A DNA stretch of 64,000 nucleotides from Harmonia axyridis. Lineage: Eukaryota; Arthropoda; Insecta; Coleoptera; Coccinellidae. Positions 8,990 to 20,680 of the stretch are shown in pieces (within the stretch, counting starts at the first letter, position 1; every line of letters begins with the position of its first letter). The translations under genes and the position numbers were made by a program. The stretch covers positions 19,778,001 to 19,842,000 of the forward strand of contig NC_059503.1 in assembly GCF_914767665.1 (NCBI RefSeq). The letters are read 5' to 3'. The notes under the pieces are model-generated. The model made no database searches. It saw only the letters and a list, made by a program, of their open reading frames with translations, and had not been told where the DNA came from.

Positions 8990-11700
8990 TGGAAGTTTTA
9001 TGTAGTATTACTTTTGTCGCATGGGAATCTCAAAAATGTGAAGGTACGACAGTTTTGATATCCTCAGCTAATTTTTGATGTACCCATATAATTTCGTAAG
9101 TTGTTGGAATAAGTTTTCATCGCATGCATTGAAGATTGCCTTTGGTTTAATGATGAAATCAATCAGAGGATAAATTTCAACACTGAAATGTTATATTGAT
9201 TAAAAAAAATAGAAAAGAAATGAGGTTAAGTCAGGAGCTTTTGAGCCAAGTTTCTTGGGAGACCACAGAACTGTATTTAGATAAATGTGGCGAACATAAT
9301 CGATTTTGAGGACGCATTCATCAGTAGGAAGTCGAAAATAGGCGTTTGAATCGAAATCGAAATACAGTTATTTCATTCCTCCTTTTTAAATACATTAATA
9401 CAAATTGTTTCGCTACACAGTAGCTTCCTCAGATTTTTCTTTTTCGGTAAATATTGGAATGGTATCAAATGATAAGTTTCGACTGACTGATGACGAATCT
9501 GTCCGTTTTTTCTGTTCGACTCTACATATACGGTAACTGTCGAACAGAACAAAACTTCTCAGGGTAGGTTTGGATTTCTTACAATTCCTCACAATTTTAA
9601 AATTTCAGGATAGATGGAAATGAAATTTGCATTTAGATGTAAAATAACAATTTCAAGTGCAATTGATCTAATTTGTTTTCCTCTAATTTCCATGCCAATC
9701 TTTGAATAATATAGATAGTTTTCCTGATGAAAAATAGTCAAACTCGTTAGATATTCTAGAAATAATTTTTCGTAAAGTAACTCAATGTTGCCTACAGAAT
9801 GCACAGGATTCCTCTTACGATACAATAGTGGAGATCCTCACATGTAACCAATAACAGTGGGGATCCCCAAGTGAAACCAACAAAAGTGGAGAGCAACTCT
9901 AAAATGAATGAAAATGTCACCGAAGAATATAGGGTTTCTTATAAATGGCAAACAGAGAAAACGAACGTTACGAAAATACATCAATCACCTTTTATCCCCG
10001 TAAGATCCAACCCTGAAAGAAAATCACCTTGATATTTACTCATCCTCAAAAACGAAAACTCCCATCATATATCATACGCCAACTACCTCACTCTTCCTTT
10101 TAAATCAAAGAAATTACACTTGTCATGTCAATCATTATTTTCCCTCGAGGCTTTCTGCGATGTGATGAGGAAATCCACTAGGAACTCCGTAACTTCATAC
10201 TTCTGACCTGAAATGGATATGATGCATTAAAAAATTCAGGAACTCTGCTCTGCGACAGGCTTCAAAGTTGAATCTGTAACTTGAGCTGGAGGAGTTTTCC
10301 AGATTTCAATCATGTTGTGAAATGCGAAACGAGGCTTTTGGTAGACATAACTTTTTAATTCGTATAACTGTGGCGTTTTTGCGATTGGTAACAAACTTGG
10401 TCTGAATGGAAAAGATTGGAAAAAGTTTGAATTTATGATGCCTTTTGAAGTTGATACTCAGAAATGATGTATAACACACAAATGCAATTTTTGCGCCATG
10501 AGTTGTCAATGGCTGATAGTCGTGGGTGGTGAAATATTAAATGATAAATAACTTCGAACTTAGCACCAACAATTTCAAATAAACTAGAAGTTCCTATAAC
10601 ATTAATTAGTGCTTAGTTTCTGCTTTTGCCACCATTAGAAGAACATCATACATTTTCAAAATATTGGTGATCATTAACTTTGGTGCTGACATCAACATTT
10701 TCAAATTTCTTAGTGGCGTTAAACAGGCCCCAATTTCTTTTTTATTTTTGAGTAACAACAACCATAGAAATATAGCATATAGATGGTAAAAGGTATTTGG
10801 ATCATTTTCTATTATTTATGAGTCATTCAAAATCAAGCTTTCAAAAAAAGGCTCAGAAAAAAAATTGGGTCATAGCTTCATAATTCAAAATCCTGCCGAG
10901 AAAATCAGCCTGCCACTGGATTCTATGTGTAGAAGTGCCTGTAAAATGTTTCAATTTCAGAGCCCTATCATCAGTATTAGCGGAGATATAAATATTTTTC
11001 GATATTGCCATTTTCAAATTTTCGATTATAACTCGAAAACAGAAGAAGCTGTCCAAAAATTGAATAATACTCTTGATATTTTCTCAGAAAAAGAGAACGA
11101 GAATGGGCAATCAGATCTCCTCTGATTCAAAAGTTGTAGTGCTAAAACATCGAAATTGGCCCACCATGTACAGTATTATCATCATAACCATTGTATCATT
11201 TCTATTGGAAAACCCTTCATAATCCAGCGTAAACTTCTCATAGAATATGCAAATGCAAAAACCACCATTAAATGTCGTTGTCATAAATGCTAGAGTTAAT
11301 CAAACATAATTTTATCTTGGAGGGTCATATATACCTACATACGCATTACGGTCATAATCAATTGCTGTATATAGCCAATTTCAAAGCTATCTAATCTGAA
11401 TAATAAATCTTAATTTTTGGTACGCGTTTCGTGAGCAAAGTAGACATCATCAGAGATGATGGAGTTGAATTATTCCGAAATGACCTATGCAAATGTTGAT
11501 CGTAAGTGATGAGATAAGGTAATCACAGAGCAGAATATTTAAAAATATGGATATTTCATACATATTGTATTCTAATGCGTTTTTAGCATAGAATAATAAA
11601 TATAGATATAGAGAGTATACGCAATTTTTACATGCCCCCAACATGGTTAGATTACGTTATCGGATTATGATATATTTTCAAATCCACAATTTTACTATAT
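8990..11700. other. Long AT-rich stretch without recognised gene
   Basis: Only short random frames are present. Two small structures stand out: a hairpin at 9505-9555 and a short imperfect direct repeat at about 9828-9893 (agtggagatcctcac, agtggggatccccaa, agtggagagcaac, each followed by an 'aaccaa'-type word in the first two units). A 'gtcaggagcttttgag' word near 9231 belongs to the dispersed motif described at 12390. Confidence 0.45.
9505..9555. repeat. Hairpin
   Basis: The arm gttttttctgttcgac at 9505-9520 is followed after an 18-base loop by its near-perfect reverse complement gtcgaacagaacaaaac. It is not next to any recognised gene. Confidence 0.7.
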
Positions 11701-11712
11701 ATTATCTTCCCA

Positions 11713-11857
11713 CAGGGAAGAGAACCCAGGGAAGACCACCGAAACGTTGGAAAGAATGCTGGACGTCTACGTCGGAAGAGGCGGATTAATTATTAACAGG
11801 CAGACGCCTACCTATATGAACTACCAGCTCATATAAGCAAGAAGAAGAAGAAGAATT
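11713..11857 (+). mobile_element. Non-LTR retrotransposon 3' end (copy 2)
   Basis: The plus strand encodes RKRTQGRPPKRWKECW, then TSTSEEAD and a stop, the usual end of a non-LTR reverse transcriptase polyprotein. It is followed by about 60 bases of 3' UTR and a simple AAG tail (gaagaagaagaag). The element is truncated 5' of this point. The same family occurs at 901-1026. Confidence 0.65.
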
Positions 11858-11859
11858 GA

Positions 11860-12389
11860 ATATATTTATTTGAGTGATTCACGATTGAATATGCAAATTT
11901 GAATATTTGAAATCCGATATTTTTTCTAATTGTAGAATTTATATCTATCTACCTCCTGAAATCCAAGGTTTGGCAACTTTTGCTCTCCTAGTGTCATCGG
12001 TTGTTTCGCATCGTTTGGCGCGCTTGAAGTTTGTTTTCTGAATTTCTGATCTATTTAAACATATACCCATATAGAGTTCTGTGATCTTTTAGGTTAGAAT
12101 TATCGTGTGAATGAACGAATGCTCATAAGTATAAGACTTGAAGTAAGTCGTTTTTTTCGATATTCTGCTTGGATTTTTTATGGTTTTGACCGCATGACCG
12201 ACGTAATTGAGCTTTTGAGTTTGGATATGATAACAAATTCGCGCAAAGTCAATCCTATATCATCATCAAACCAATATAAAGTTCAAGAAGAGTATTGAAA
12301 AAAAAAACCATATACCCTTGACCACAGGTCCCATCACATTGAGATTTTGCGTGAAAAATGCACTGACGTAGAAGCCGCAGCTTTCGAGC
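11860..12389. other. No recognised gene
   Basis: AT-rich sequence with one open frame at 12107-12298 (+) that has no recognisable motif. Nothing else was supported. Confidence 0.4.
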
Positions 12390-12475
12390 TCCCGTTTATT
12401 CATGCGCCAATTGATTCCTTTGAGATCGCAAAACTGTATTAGGAATTGGCGCATGAATGAAAAACACTCGAAAAC
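12390..12475. repeat. Hairpin repeat with 'tcatgcgccaatt' arms
   Basis: The sequence 'tttattcatgcgccaattga' at 12397-12416 is repeated in reverse as 'aggaattggcgcatgaatga' after a loop of about 24 bases, and the outer words tttcgag and ctcgaaa also pair. Related words occur at 16013, 21757, 50750 and 59715, so this is the most complete copy of a small dispersed foldback family. Confidence 0.65.
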
Positions 12476-12479
12476 TGCT

Positions 12480-13255
12480 TTCTTCATTTTTCAATTATTG
12501 TATTCAGTAAAACTCACTGCGGTTTCAACACAAAGGAGGAAGTAATTTTTAAAAATTGCTTTGTATTATTCGTCCTATTGTTGAGCTCGAAACAAATAAT
12601 AAATTTGTCTCATTCTTTACAGATTCAGGAAGAAGAAAGATTTCCTCTCTATTCTCTAATATTGGGCGCGAAATATATCTGAGTCGCATTGATATATCGA
12701 ATGAATCAACCAATTTTCCTCTGCCGAAATAACATCAACGGGAAGAGATCTCTGCTGCTGACGGAGCCAATAGAAGGCGAACAAAGAAGGAAATCATATC
12801 ACAGTCTCCACCAATGATGGGCTGTTACATATTACTGCCTTTTAGGTAGTGCGAATGTATCTCCTCCACTCGGATCATTTTCTTTCGGGAGTTGTGGTAA
12901 CTGTAGATTGAAATACCTGGCAAGCAAATTACAATCTTTGATGTTTTAATGGATCCATCTACATCGAGGGGTAGCCTGACTGGATCGAGAATGTCAACGG
13001 CGCTGTTATGAATTTATTATATTATCTGCTTTTTCCCGCTTCATGAATTCGTATCGATAGGAAAATAGCTTTTCTCCCGGATAATATAATCACTCACGAA
13101 TTTCGCCATGAGAATATATTGAGTTTTATAGAAGATATCCAGATTAATCAGTTCATTTAAATAATTTTTTTGTTGCTATTTAGTGCTTGCAATGAATAAT
13201 TGAGGGAATTCAAAAGCTTTCGATCTATCATTCATGGTCCAATAACTTTCTATAG
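12480..13255. other. No recognised gene
   Basis: Mostly unique-looking sequence, somewhat less AT-rich at 12720-13020. No exon or mobile element could be supported. Confidence 0.35.
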
Positions 13256-13258
13256 GTA

Positions 13259-13800
13259 TACAGGGTGGGCCACGGTCTATATGGTACCCTGGACTTTTAA
13301 GGAGAAGGCAACGATTTCAATGAAAATTTGTTTTTTTTGGCTAGGAACCACTGCTCTATCGATCTGAAATATTTTCAGCGCTGCGGTATTGCTGTTCACA
13401 TCGAAAAGTGAAACGACTCCAATATGTAAAAGAAGTTGAAATTTCTTGTAAGAATTACTCATATACCGTGTATTATTTGCGTGTAATAAAAAAAGTCCCT
13501 AATCATACAGGGTTCTTTGAAATCACAAGCTTCAACGTGATATGATAAAATGATAAAAAATGCAGTTTTTCAAATGCAATGAGATGGTCACAATTGGTCA
13601 CCTCTTGTGGTTTAACACCTTCAGATCTTTTATTTTGGGCAACGTGAAAGATAAAGTCTATTCCAACCACAACCGATTCAAGACCTTAAAATATAGAATT
13701 CGTGAAGTTATCGAAGACATACAGCTGAAAATGTTGCTGCAACCGTAGCCGTGGCTTACAATGTACGAAACATCCATTGATTTCTATTAAAAGTTAAAAT
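13259..13800 (+). pseudogene. C-terminal transposase fragment, Tc1/mariner superfamily (DD41D-like)
   Basis: The block starts with an acagggtg word. From about 13586 the plus strand shows a decayed transposase C-terminus: an SCGLTPSD stretch that corresponds to SCDLTPLD in the element at 14310, then VKDKVYSNH and YRIREVIEDIQ. The aspartate of SCD has become glycine, and frames shift between the pieces. The N-terminal and central regions are absent. It is a dead fragment of a relative of the element immediately to its right. Confidence 0.55.
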
Positions 13801-14305
13801 ACACTTGTTTTTTATAATATCAAAATGAAACCTCTTATTGCAAAACACTGCATATTCAACTTTTATGTCGATCCAATTAAGAGTTTTGAAATTTACAGAA
13901 AAATAAAGTTTCGAACGTCCGTATACACGAAAAACCTGGCCAAATTTTGATCATATACGTAATCAACTGAAGTATTCGAGCTCGGAATCAACCTTGAAAT
14001 TATCAAATTTCTAGATCCATCTGTTCGAGAGGCTGGTACTACCGGCTGATCAGGCAGATCTGAATTTAAAGACAGATTCGTTATCAGTGAGTGAAACCGA
14101 ATCGTATGTGACCATTCTCGGCTCAAAATTCGAAAATTGCAGTCATTGTGAAGGAAAGATAGAGCAATCGGTTCTGAAAATGAGTGCTCAAAAGTGTTAC
14201 TTATTTGATGATATCATTAGTTCCAATGTTACTGTTATATATTTGAAAATCTACTAATCTTCTATTTTCATATTTCTTATACTTTCACAACGGGTTCCAT
14301 AGAAT
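13800..14305. other. No recognised gene
   Basis: AT-rich spacer between two transposon remnants. An open frame on the minus strand at 13893-14126 has no recognisable motif. Confidence 0.4.
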
Positions 14306-14309
14306 TCTA

Positions 14310-15297
14310 ATGGGTGTTTTTTTTCGAGGTATATAACTTTAAGTTGGCATTACTGTTCAAAATGGTGACTGATTTTACAGCTGTCAAGTGATTTATTCTC
14401 TGTTTGATTTGGCAATTAATTATGAATAGACTCACGCCTGAAGAACGCTTACAAATAGTACAATTTCATTTCGCAAATAATAACTTATATCCAAAATTCA
14501 AGTTTTAACCTCAAAATTCGTATTTCATTGGCCATTTTCTTGGACTATAATGGTTCTGTGCGGAATACGTATCGCGCAATACGTCCATTTTATTTTGTTT
14601 AGCGATGTAGCGCACTTCTGGTTGAATGGCTACGTCGACAAACAAAACTGTCCTCAAGTGTATGTTGAAACACCGTTACATCCAGAAAAACTGACTGTTT
14701 GGTGCGCTGTATGGGCAGGTGGAATCATTGGTCCGTACTTCTTCAAAAACGATGATGGCCAGAACGTTACAGTTAATGGTGATCTGTATAGAGCCATGAT
14801 TACTAACTTTTTCATTCCTGAATTGAACAACCATGATGTCCAGGAGCTGTGGTTCCAACAAGACGGCGCAACATGTCACACAGTTGGTGCCACAATCGAT
14901 TTATTGAAAGACACATTTCGTGATCTCCTAATTTCACGTTTTGGACCTGTGAATTGGCCTCCAAGATCTTGTGATTTAACACCGCTAGACTACTTTCTGT
15001 GCGCCTATGTAAAGTCATTGATCTATGTGGATAAGCCACAAACCCTTGACCATTTGGAAGACAACATTCGCTGTGTTATTGCTGATATACGGCCACAAAT
15101 GTTGGAAAAAGTCATCGAAAATTGGACGTCCGGATTGGACTACATCCGAGCCAGCCGTGGCGGTCATATGCCAGAAATCATATTTAAAATGTAATTCCAC
15201 AATATTATCTTGCGGATAAATAAAATTCATGTCAATCGAATAATCCATCGTTGTTTTATTGCAATTTAAAGTTCTGTAGCTCTAAAAAAACACCCTT
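14310..15297 (+). mobile_element. DD41D Tc1/mariner-type transposon, internally rearranged
   Basis: Terminal inverted repeats of about 35 bp are seen: tgggtgttttttttcgaggt at the left and, in reverse, agggtgtttttttagagcta at the right, both continuing into a shared 'aactttaa(g/a)ttg'. A TA lies outside the left end and a CA outside the right end, consistent with a mutated TA target duplication. The element is about 0.99 kb long. The transposase inside keeps the C-terminal half but has lost the middle of its N-terminal half. Confidence 0.85.
14422..15194 (+). pseudogene. DD41D transposase pseudogene
   Basis: The original start is probably the ATG at 14422, giving MNRLTPEERLQIVQFHFANN. After that the frame stops; about 60 bases later, in another frame, comes GSVRNTYRAIRPFY (14547-14588), the next part of the helix-turn-helix region. 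It then joins directly to FSDVAHFWLNG, so the stretch between the DNA-binding and catalytic domains is deleted. The long open frame from 14550 covers the catalytic core: FSD, then FQQDGATCHT, then LTPLDYFL. Counting from the second to the third aspartate gives 41 residues between, matching the DD41D (rosa/Visitor) group. The three acidic residues are kept but the protein cannot bind its ends. Confidence 0.85.
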
Positions 15298-15527
15298 CAA
15301 TTGACCGATAAAGTCTTCGATTTAAATCAGTGGAAGTGTCAAAAATGAACTGAAATTGAACACACAAATGATTTCATTGAGCAAATCACCAGGATAAAAA
15401 TTTCATGAAATCCACCATATGGCATTCATTCATGTCTCTCGATCAAATGTACAGGTGGAAACAAGTCTGTGACATGAATTTCCTATGGTATAAATAATTC
15501 GGAAGAATGATTCTACCTGATATTTAC

Positions 15528-15736
15528 CTACTGAATTATCAATGCCTTGCTGGAATTGGAAGCTGGCTTTGAATCCCCGACCTGGTTGATCAGAATTCGC
15601 CACAAACTCCAAGAAGAGCTCTGGACCAGTGGAAAGTACCTCCATTTCTGTGCCCTCGTTGCAGAGGATAGTTATCGCTGGATCCGCTGAGGTTTTTCCA
15701 TCGTACACTCTAATGATGTCGGCCCTATTCAGGCAG
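15528..15736 (-). CDS. CUB-domain gene, exon with second half of CUB domain
   Basis: On the minus strand an acceptor (tgtgctttcag) and a donor (gtag|gtaaat) frame 209 bp with no stop. The translation runs CLNRADIIRVYDGKTS, then a CNEG cysteine, STGPELFLEFVANSD and GRGFKASFQFQ. This is the C-terminal half of a CUB domain: the third and fourth cysteines, the Asp of the calcium-site region in RVYDG, and the closing GF-KA strand. Its first base completes a serine codon begun at 39900, and it ends in phase 1. The next exon upstream is 24 kb away across a transposon-filled intron. Insect suppressor-of-lurcher-like or other CUB membrane proteins are possible identities, but no gene name can be given. 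Confidence 0.88.
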
Positions 15737-15739
15737 CTG

Positions 15740-16270
15740 AAAGCACATCAAAGATTAATGACTCTGGTGACATCCTGGAAATTTCGGTCGGTTCTTGTCT
15801 GGGTCATAGCAAACAAGGTTGGATTGATTGAATCTAGGGGATTGATTTATACTTTTTTGAGTAGAAATTCATTCCTGCCATTTTATTTCAATTGAGGAGA
15901 ATTATAACACTTCTTTTTCGGAATCAGAAACGACGTATTGTATAAATAGTGGGAAAAATTGAGGTGCAGAATCGGTTTTGAGAATGAAAAAATGGAAAAG
16001 CGCTAATGTAAAGTCAGGAGCTCTTGAGCGCTTGTTGATTCATGCGCTAATTACATATTTGAAGAGCGCATATGAGAAATTAAGAATATATGTTTTGGAA
16101 ATTAGATGAATATTCTCCCCTATTTCAACTGCAATATATTTTATAGAAAATCTTTGTTTGTTACACTTTTCTTTATGCAGAATGAGACAAAATAGGAAAA
16201 ATGGGAAAAAATCTAAATTTATCGATTATTTATTTTTGATTAATTATAGTTATTTCACAACTGAATCCAA
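15740..16270. other. Intron sequence with a small motif copy at 16013-16060
   Basis: No gene. The words 'gtcaggagctcttgagcgct' and 'gattcatgcgctaatt' place 16009-16050 in the dispersed 'tcatgcgccaatt' family. The rest is AT-rich. Confidence 0.5.
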
Positions 16271-16272
16271 AT

Positions 16273-18143
16273 TCAACAGTCCGTATTACCACCTTTTCTT
16301 TCAATCAACTCAATCAAATGCCCAATACGCCTAGGCATCCCACGAATCAAGTCATTAATGTAGGATCCAGTTACTTATTGTTTCTTATTGCTTGGAGACC
16401 TATTAGTTTCTTTGAGTGTCGAGGGCATGACAGTTTCAATTGATTTACAGGGAACGAATTGTTATTGTACATAATGTAAAAAGGATGTGTTATTCTTCGA
16501 GGTGTCGAAGATATGTCAAGAGTTGTAAATCTTGAAGATATTTATTGGGGGGTTGATAAGGTTCGAAGACAACACGGTCGTGCCAGATGGTTACATCTGT
16601 TTATCAGGTTCTAGTCCTTCTAGAATATTCGATTGCCAGGAATCCGCGAAGATCTCTGTGGGCGGTACGGCAAAAGCTCTTATTGGACTAAGAGATGGTA
16701 CTTTCCCCTAAGGGTGTGGCCAAAACGAAAAGAAGGGAGGTCTATATTCGAGAGGGGGTAGTTCCAATCGGCAGAGAGCACAGTAAAGATTAAACCGAAG
16801 ACGGGTACAGACGGTACAGTTTTAACTTTAGTCTAAGACGGGAGACAGAACAAGTTCGGTCGGTCAACTTAAGACGTACGATGTAAAGACGGTTCGCGGA
16901 CTAGATTAAGAAGAGTCGTGAACAAATCAAAGACGAAACGACCGAAAACTTGAAGTACGGCGAAGACGTGATAAACGAAGACGTTTCGAGTAATTAAACT
17001 AGAGTTAAAGACGAAATTCAGTACCGTAGTGAGAAACTTGTAATTAAGACGTAATTAAGATCTTCTCAATACTGAGTTTGTACTGTATAATTGTGGCTTT
17101 GTGAATAGATGTAGATAATTCAAAAGAATTGAATTATTACAAATCCAACAAAGTCACGGAGAAAAAGACGAAAGGCCAGGTAATCGAATCATACCTCTAG
17201 ACGATCGATTAACCAAGCCTACATTAATAAAATTTTCAGGCATATCGTTCCATGCTTCTTGATGGGCTAAATTCAATTCCCGAAAAGTTGAAGGTGGGTT
17301 TTGGAGATTGGATATTGCTCTCATACGTGCTCAATTGGATTCATGTTTGGTGTATTTGTTGGCCAGTTCAGGCTCTGGATATTGTTTTTTTGAAGAATGT
17401 TTTGAACCCTTAGTGTGTGGTGTGGTGGGGCATTATCATCCTGATTAATGAAATTATCCCCAAATTCGTTTCGCAGAGAAACAATGATTGGTTCAATGAT
17501 ATTTTCTACGTGAATGACACCAGACATTGTTCGTTCAACGATAATGTACGGCGACCGAACATTATACCCCCAGCACATTATTGATACGCCATGAACGAGC
17601 ACAACTTCTCGGGCGAAATTGAGTCGCTCTAGTCAGCCTGGACCTCTCCAAACCCTTTTTTGTCTACTATCACTTTGTAAACCAAATTGTGACTCGCCCG
17701 AAAAGAGTATGTGATGAAATCCATTCTTGGTGGTGTTAAGCCTATTGCCGACGGGAAGCTCTATGTCCAGGTGATAGCCGTGGTACTTTTAAAGGTCTTC
17801 TTGCCCTCAAATTTAAGGAATGCGACCGTCTCCTTATGGTACTGGCTGAGACTATCCATCTATAGGACCTCAAAAAATGACCTCGAAGGGCTGTTACAGA
17901 TACCGTTCGATTCCTTCGAGTGAAATTTGCAATATAATGGTCTTCCCTTGCAGATGTTATTCTGGTTCGACCAGGCACCGGTCTCTGGGCAACGCTACCG
18001 GTTTCCAGGAAAAGGGCCACTTTGCGCCTAACTGAAGTCCGTGGAATGTTTAAACGTTGCGCAATCTGATGGTTCGACAAAGCATCTTGATGTAGGGCTA
18101 CTATTCTTGCCCAGTCAAACTGGGAAATTAGATGTCCCGGCAT
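16273..18143 (-). pseudogene. Tc1-type transposase pseudogene split by a solo LTR
   Basis: The start is at 18143 (MPGHLISQFDW) and the first 130 residues hold the paired helix-turn-helix region, ending LSPGHRASRRQ. A frameshift near 17735 follows. The catalytic part reads FSGESQFGL, where the first catalytic Asp of FSDES is Gly, then QDDNAPPH and NMNPIEH; the second Asp and the Glu are 34 residues apart, the DD34E pattern. The Trp after IEHV is a stop (TGA). Coding continues EAWNDMPENFIN at 17223, is broken by the LTR at 16359-17223, and resumes DLIRGMPRRIGHLIELI to a final GGNTDC stop at 16273. Terminal inverted repeats were not identified. Confidence 0.9.
16359..17223 (+). repeat. Solo-LTR-like repeat, copy 2, inserted in the Tc1 gene
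   Basis: The 865-bp block starts TGTAGGATCC and ends AAGCCTACA, so TGTAGG and CCTACA are inverted ends. It is flanked on both sides by TTAA (16355-16358 and 17224-17227), a 4-bp target duplication of the type made by Gypsy-like LTR retrotransposons. Removing it with one TTAA restores the Tc1 reading frame through FIND. There are no gag or pol remnants, so it is a solo LTR rather than a full element. Related copies lie at 5165-5891 (minus) and 52847-53550 (plus). Confidence 0.88.
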
Positions 18144-18403
18144 TTACCACGGAATATTCTTAATATTCGTGATACATCTTATTCGCTGAAAACTGATTAA
18201 CATTGAATATACCTGTATTCTCCCGAACAAGAAACATTTTTTACTGGTATATTGTTTTCATATAAGTCATAAGATAGTGAAATTTCCACACACAAAAAAT
18301 TGTCATGGTACATTCTACAAATTGAGAGTTGATAGGGGGGTCAAAAATTTTGACAATGTGTGTATATTCAAAATCTCATTTCGATCGTAACTGTTGCCAA
18401 GAC
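18144..18403. other. Spacer, probably the 5' part of the Tc1 element
   Basis: No gene. The 'ggggggtcaaaaattttgac' stretch at 18337 could be near the Tc1 end, but no matching inverted end was found beyond 16273. Confidence 0.35.
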
Positions 18404-18465
18404 AATAGGTATAGGGCCTAATACAAAATGAAGAAAACACACTGGATATATGAATTATATTTATT

Positions 18466-18507
18466 CAGCTATCGATTTCGGCTAAAACTTAAACCATCAT
18501 CAGGCTG
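18466..18507 (-). ncRNA. Hammerhead-ribozyme-like motif, mirror copy
   Basis: This is the exact reverse counterpart of the motif at 20681-20722, placed near the outer end of the left Penelope arm. The same CTGATGA and GAAA words and CAGC/GCTG stem are present on the minus strand. Both motifs sit at the outer ends of the dimer and point outward. Confidence 0.45.
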
Positions 18508-18796
18508 TCCTGAAATGACACTCATGTTTAAAAGGAAAGATATATATATACAAAACAAAATCTTACTGTCATTAAACACAGCAAGAAGCTACAAAACACA
18601 AAAAGTATAACAAACATACAAGGATTCCTATTCAATAAATCTAAGTTTTTCCTAGTCAAAGATGTGAAGTGTATTAAATCAGGTTATATATTCTTTATCT
18701 GACGTACGTATAAATAACATAGGCATGTGTCAAGTCTGAAACGTATAGAAACATACACAAACATAAAAATAACATTCTTCTTTTTCTGTTGTCGTT

Positions 18797-19689
18797 TTAA
18801 ATGAATGTTTTGAAAATATTGTACAATGGAAACTCTTTTATATCATTTATAAGGTTAGTGTCATCTTTTCTTTTCAGAATCTCCAATTGCTCCATAAGGG
18901 TTAATCGATAATAGTTCCTTTCATGGTGAAGAATACTGAGATTCTGAATTGAAGTTTTATGGTTATTATTTTTAAGGTGGTTTCCTAATGCTGATGGAGG
19001 TTTATTCTTCATGTGTTCGGAGAATCTTATATTAGCAGCACGTGTAGTCATACCAATATAATAAGCCTGACAATCCTCACAATCAATCCTATAGACTCCA
19101 CTTTTTTGTTCTGTTTTTATTTTTGGTTTGTTGTTAATAAGGATATTTTCCAGATTATTATCTCTTTTATTAGTAACGTAGTAATTATACTTCTGTAGGA
19201 TTGAGTTGATATTATAATTAAATCTTTGACAGAAAGGGATGGAGATATAATTGAGAGTTATGCTGTGATGAGGGAAGATCTTTTTATCAATCAATTCTTT
19301 TTTCTTTTTTTGTTCTATTATGTTATCAATATAATATTTTGGATATTTATTATTTAGGCCAATTTCGTAAATAGTTCCAAGTTCTTTCTTATAATTTTCA
19401 ACTGATAAAGGTATAGTATTAAGTCTATGTATCAGAAAGTTAAATGCTGCCTTTTTTATATGTGGAGGATGATGAGAGTCATAAGGAATAATAACGTCAG
19501 TGCTTGTAGGTTTTCTGTAAATATCAAACTCGAAGTTGTAAGTTTCATCTAGTTTGAGTTGAATTCTCAAGTCCAAGAAATTAATGGTGTTGTCAATGGC
19601 TTTTTCTAAGGTGAATTTTACATTAAACTGACTATTCAAAATTTCTAAGAATGAATCTAGGTCTTTTTCGCTGCCGGACCAAATACAGA
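18797..19689 (-). pseudogene. Penelope-like ORF, 5'-truncated (minus copy)
   Basis: From about 19689 the minus strand encodes FCIWSGSEKDLDSFLEIL and NTINFLDL, the end of the reverse transcriptase palm and thumb. A linker follows, then a GIY-YIG endonuclease: SGVYRIDCEDC with a CxxC pair, AYYIGMTTRAANIRFSEH, and the glutamate in LMEQLEI. It ends at a stop near 18797. The stretch MLPFLYVEDDESHK at the N-terminus of the open frame is antisense to the other arm and not part of the original protein. The 5' two-thirds of the element, with the main reverse transcriptase motifs, are missing. Confidence 0.85.
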
Positions 19690-20391
19690 ATTCCTTATGA
19701 CTCTCATCATCCTCCACATATAAAAAAGGCAGCATTTAACTTTCTGATACATAGACTTAATACTATACCTTTATCAGTTGAAAATTATAAGAAAGAACTT
19801 GGAACTATTTACGAAATTGGCCTAAATAATAAATATCCAAAATATTATATTGATAACATAATAGAACAAAAAAAAAAAAAAAAGAAAAAAGAATTGATTG
19901 ATAAAAAGATCTTCCCTCATCACAGCATAACTCTCAATTATATCTCCATCCCTTTCTGTCAAAGATTTAATTATAATATCAACTCAATCCTACAGAAGTA
20001 TAATTACTACGTTACTAATAAAAGAGATAATAATCTGGAAAATATCCTTATTAACAACAAACCAAAAATAAAAACAGAACAAAAAAGTGGAGTCTATAGG
20101 ATTGATTGTGAGGATTGTCAGGCTTATTATATTGGTATGACTACACGTGCTGCTAATATAAGATTCTCCGAACACATGAAGAATAAACCTCCATCAGCAT
20201 TAGGAAACCACCTTAAAAATAATAACCATAAAACTTCAATTCAGAATCTCAGTATTCTTCACCATGAAAGGAACTATTATCGATTAACCCTTATGGAGCA
20301 ATTGGAGATTCTGAAAAGAAAAGATGACACTAACCTTATAAATGATATAAAAGAGTTTCCATTGTACAATATTTTCAAAACATTCATTTAA
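19690..20391 (+). pseudogene. Penelope-like ORF, 5'-truncated (plus copy)
   Basis: This copy starts at IPYDSHHPPHIKK, runs through SIPFCQRFNYN and the complete GIY-YIG domain (GVYRIDCEDC, YYIGMTT, IRFSEHM, LMEQLEIL) and stops at 20391. It is identical to the minus copy apart from three extra lysines after IIEQ. It carries no reverse transcriptase motif, so it could supply at most the endonuclease part. The break point falls in the shared word attccttat, suggesting microhomology at the join. Confidence 0.85.
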
Positions 20392-20680
20392 AACGACAAC
20401 AGAAAAAGAAGAATGTTATTTTTATGTTTGTGTATGTTTCTATACGTTTCAGACTTGACACATGCCTATGTTATTTATACGTACGTCAGATAAAGAATAT
20501 ATAACCTGATTTAATACACTTCACATCTTTGACTAGGAAAAACTTAGATTTATTGAATAGGAATCCTTGTATGTTTGTTATACTTTTTGTGTTTTGTAGC
20601 TTCTTGCTGTGTTTAATGACAGTAAGATTTTGTTTTGTATATATATATCTTTCCTTTTAAACATGAGTGTCATTTCAGGA

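Noticed and set aside
15629..15895. 88-codon plus-strand frame
   Set aside because: It overlaps the CUB exon on the other strand, which has splice sites and a clear domain.
19013..19198. Hydrophobic 61-codon frames inside both Penelope arms
   Set aside because: They are antisense to the GIY-YIG coding sequence and occur twice only because of the inverted repeat.
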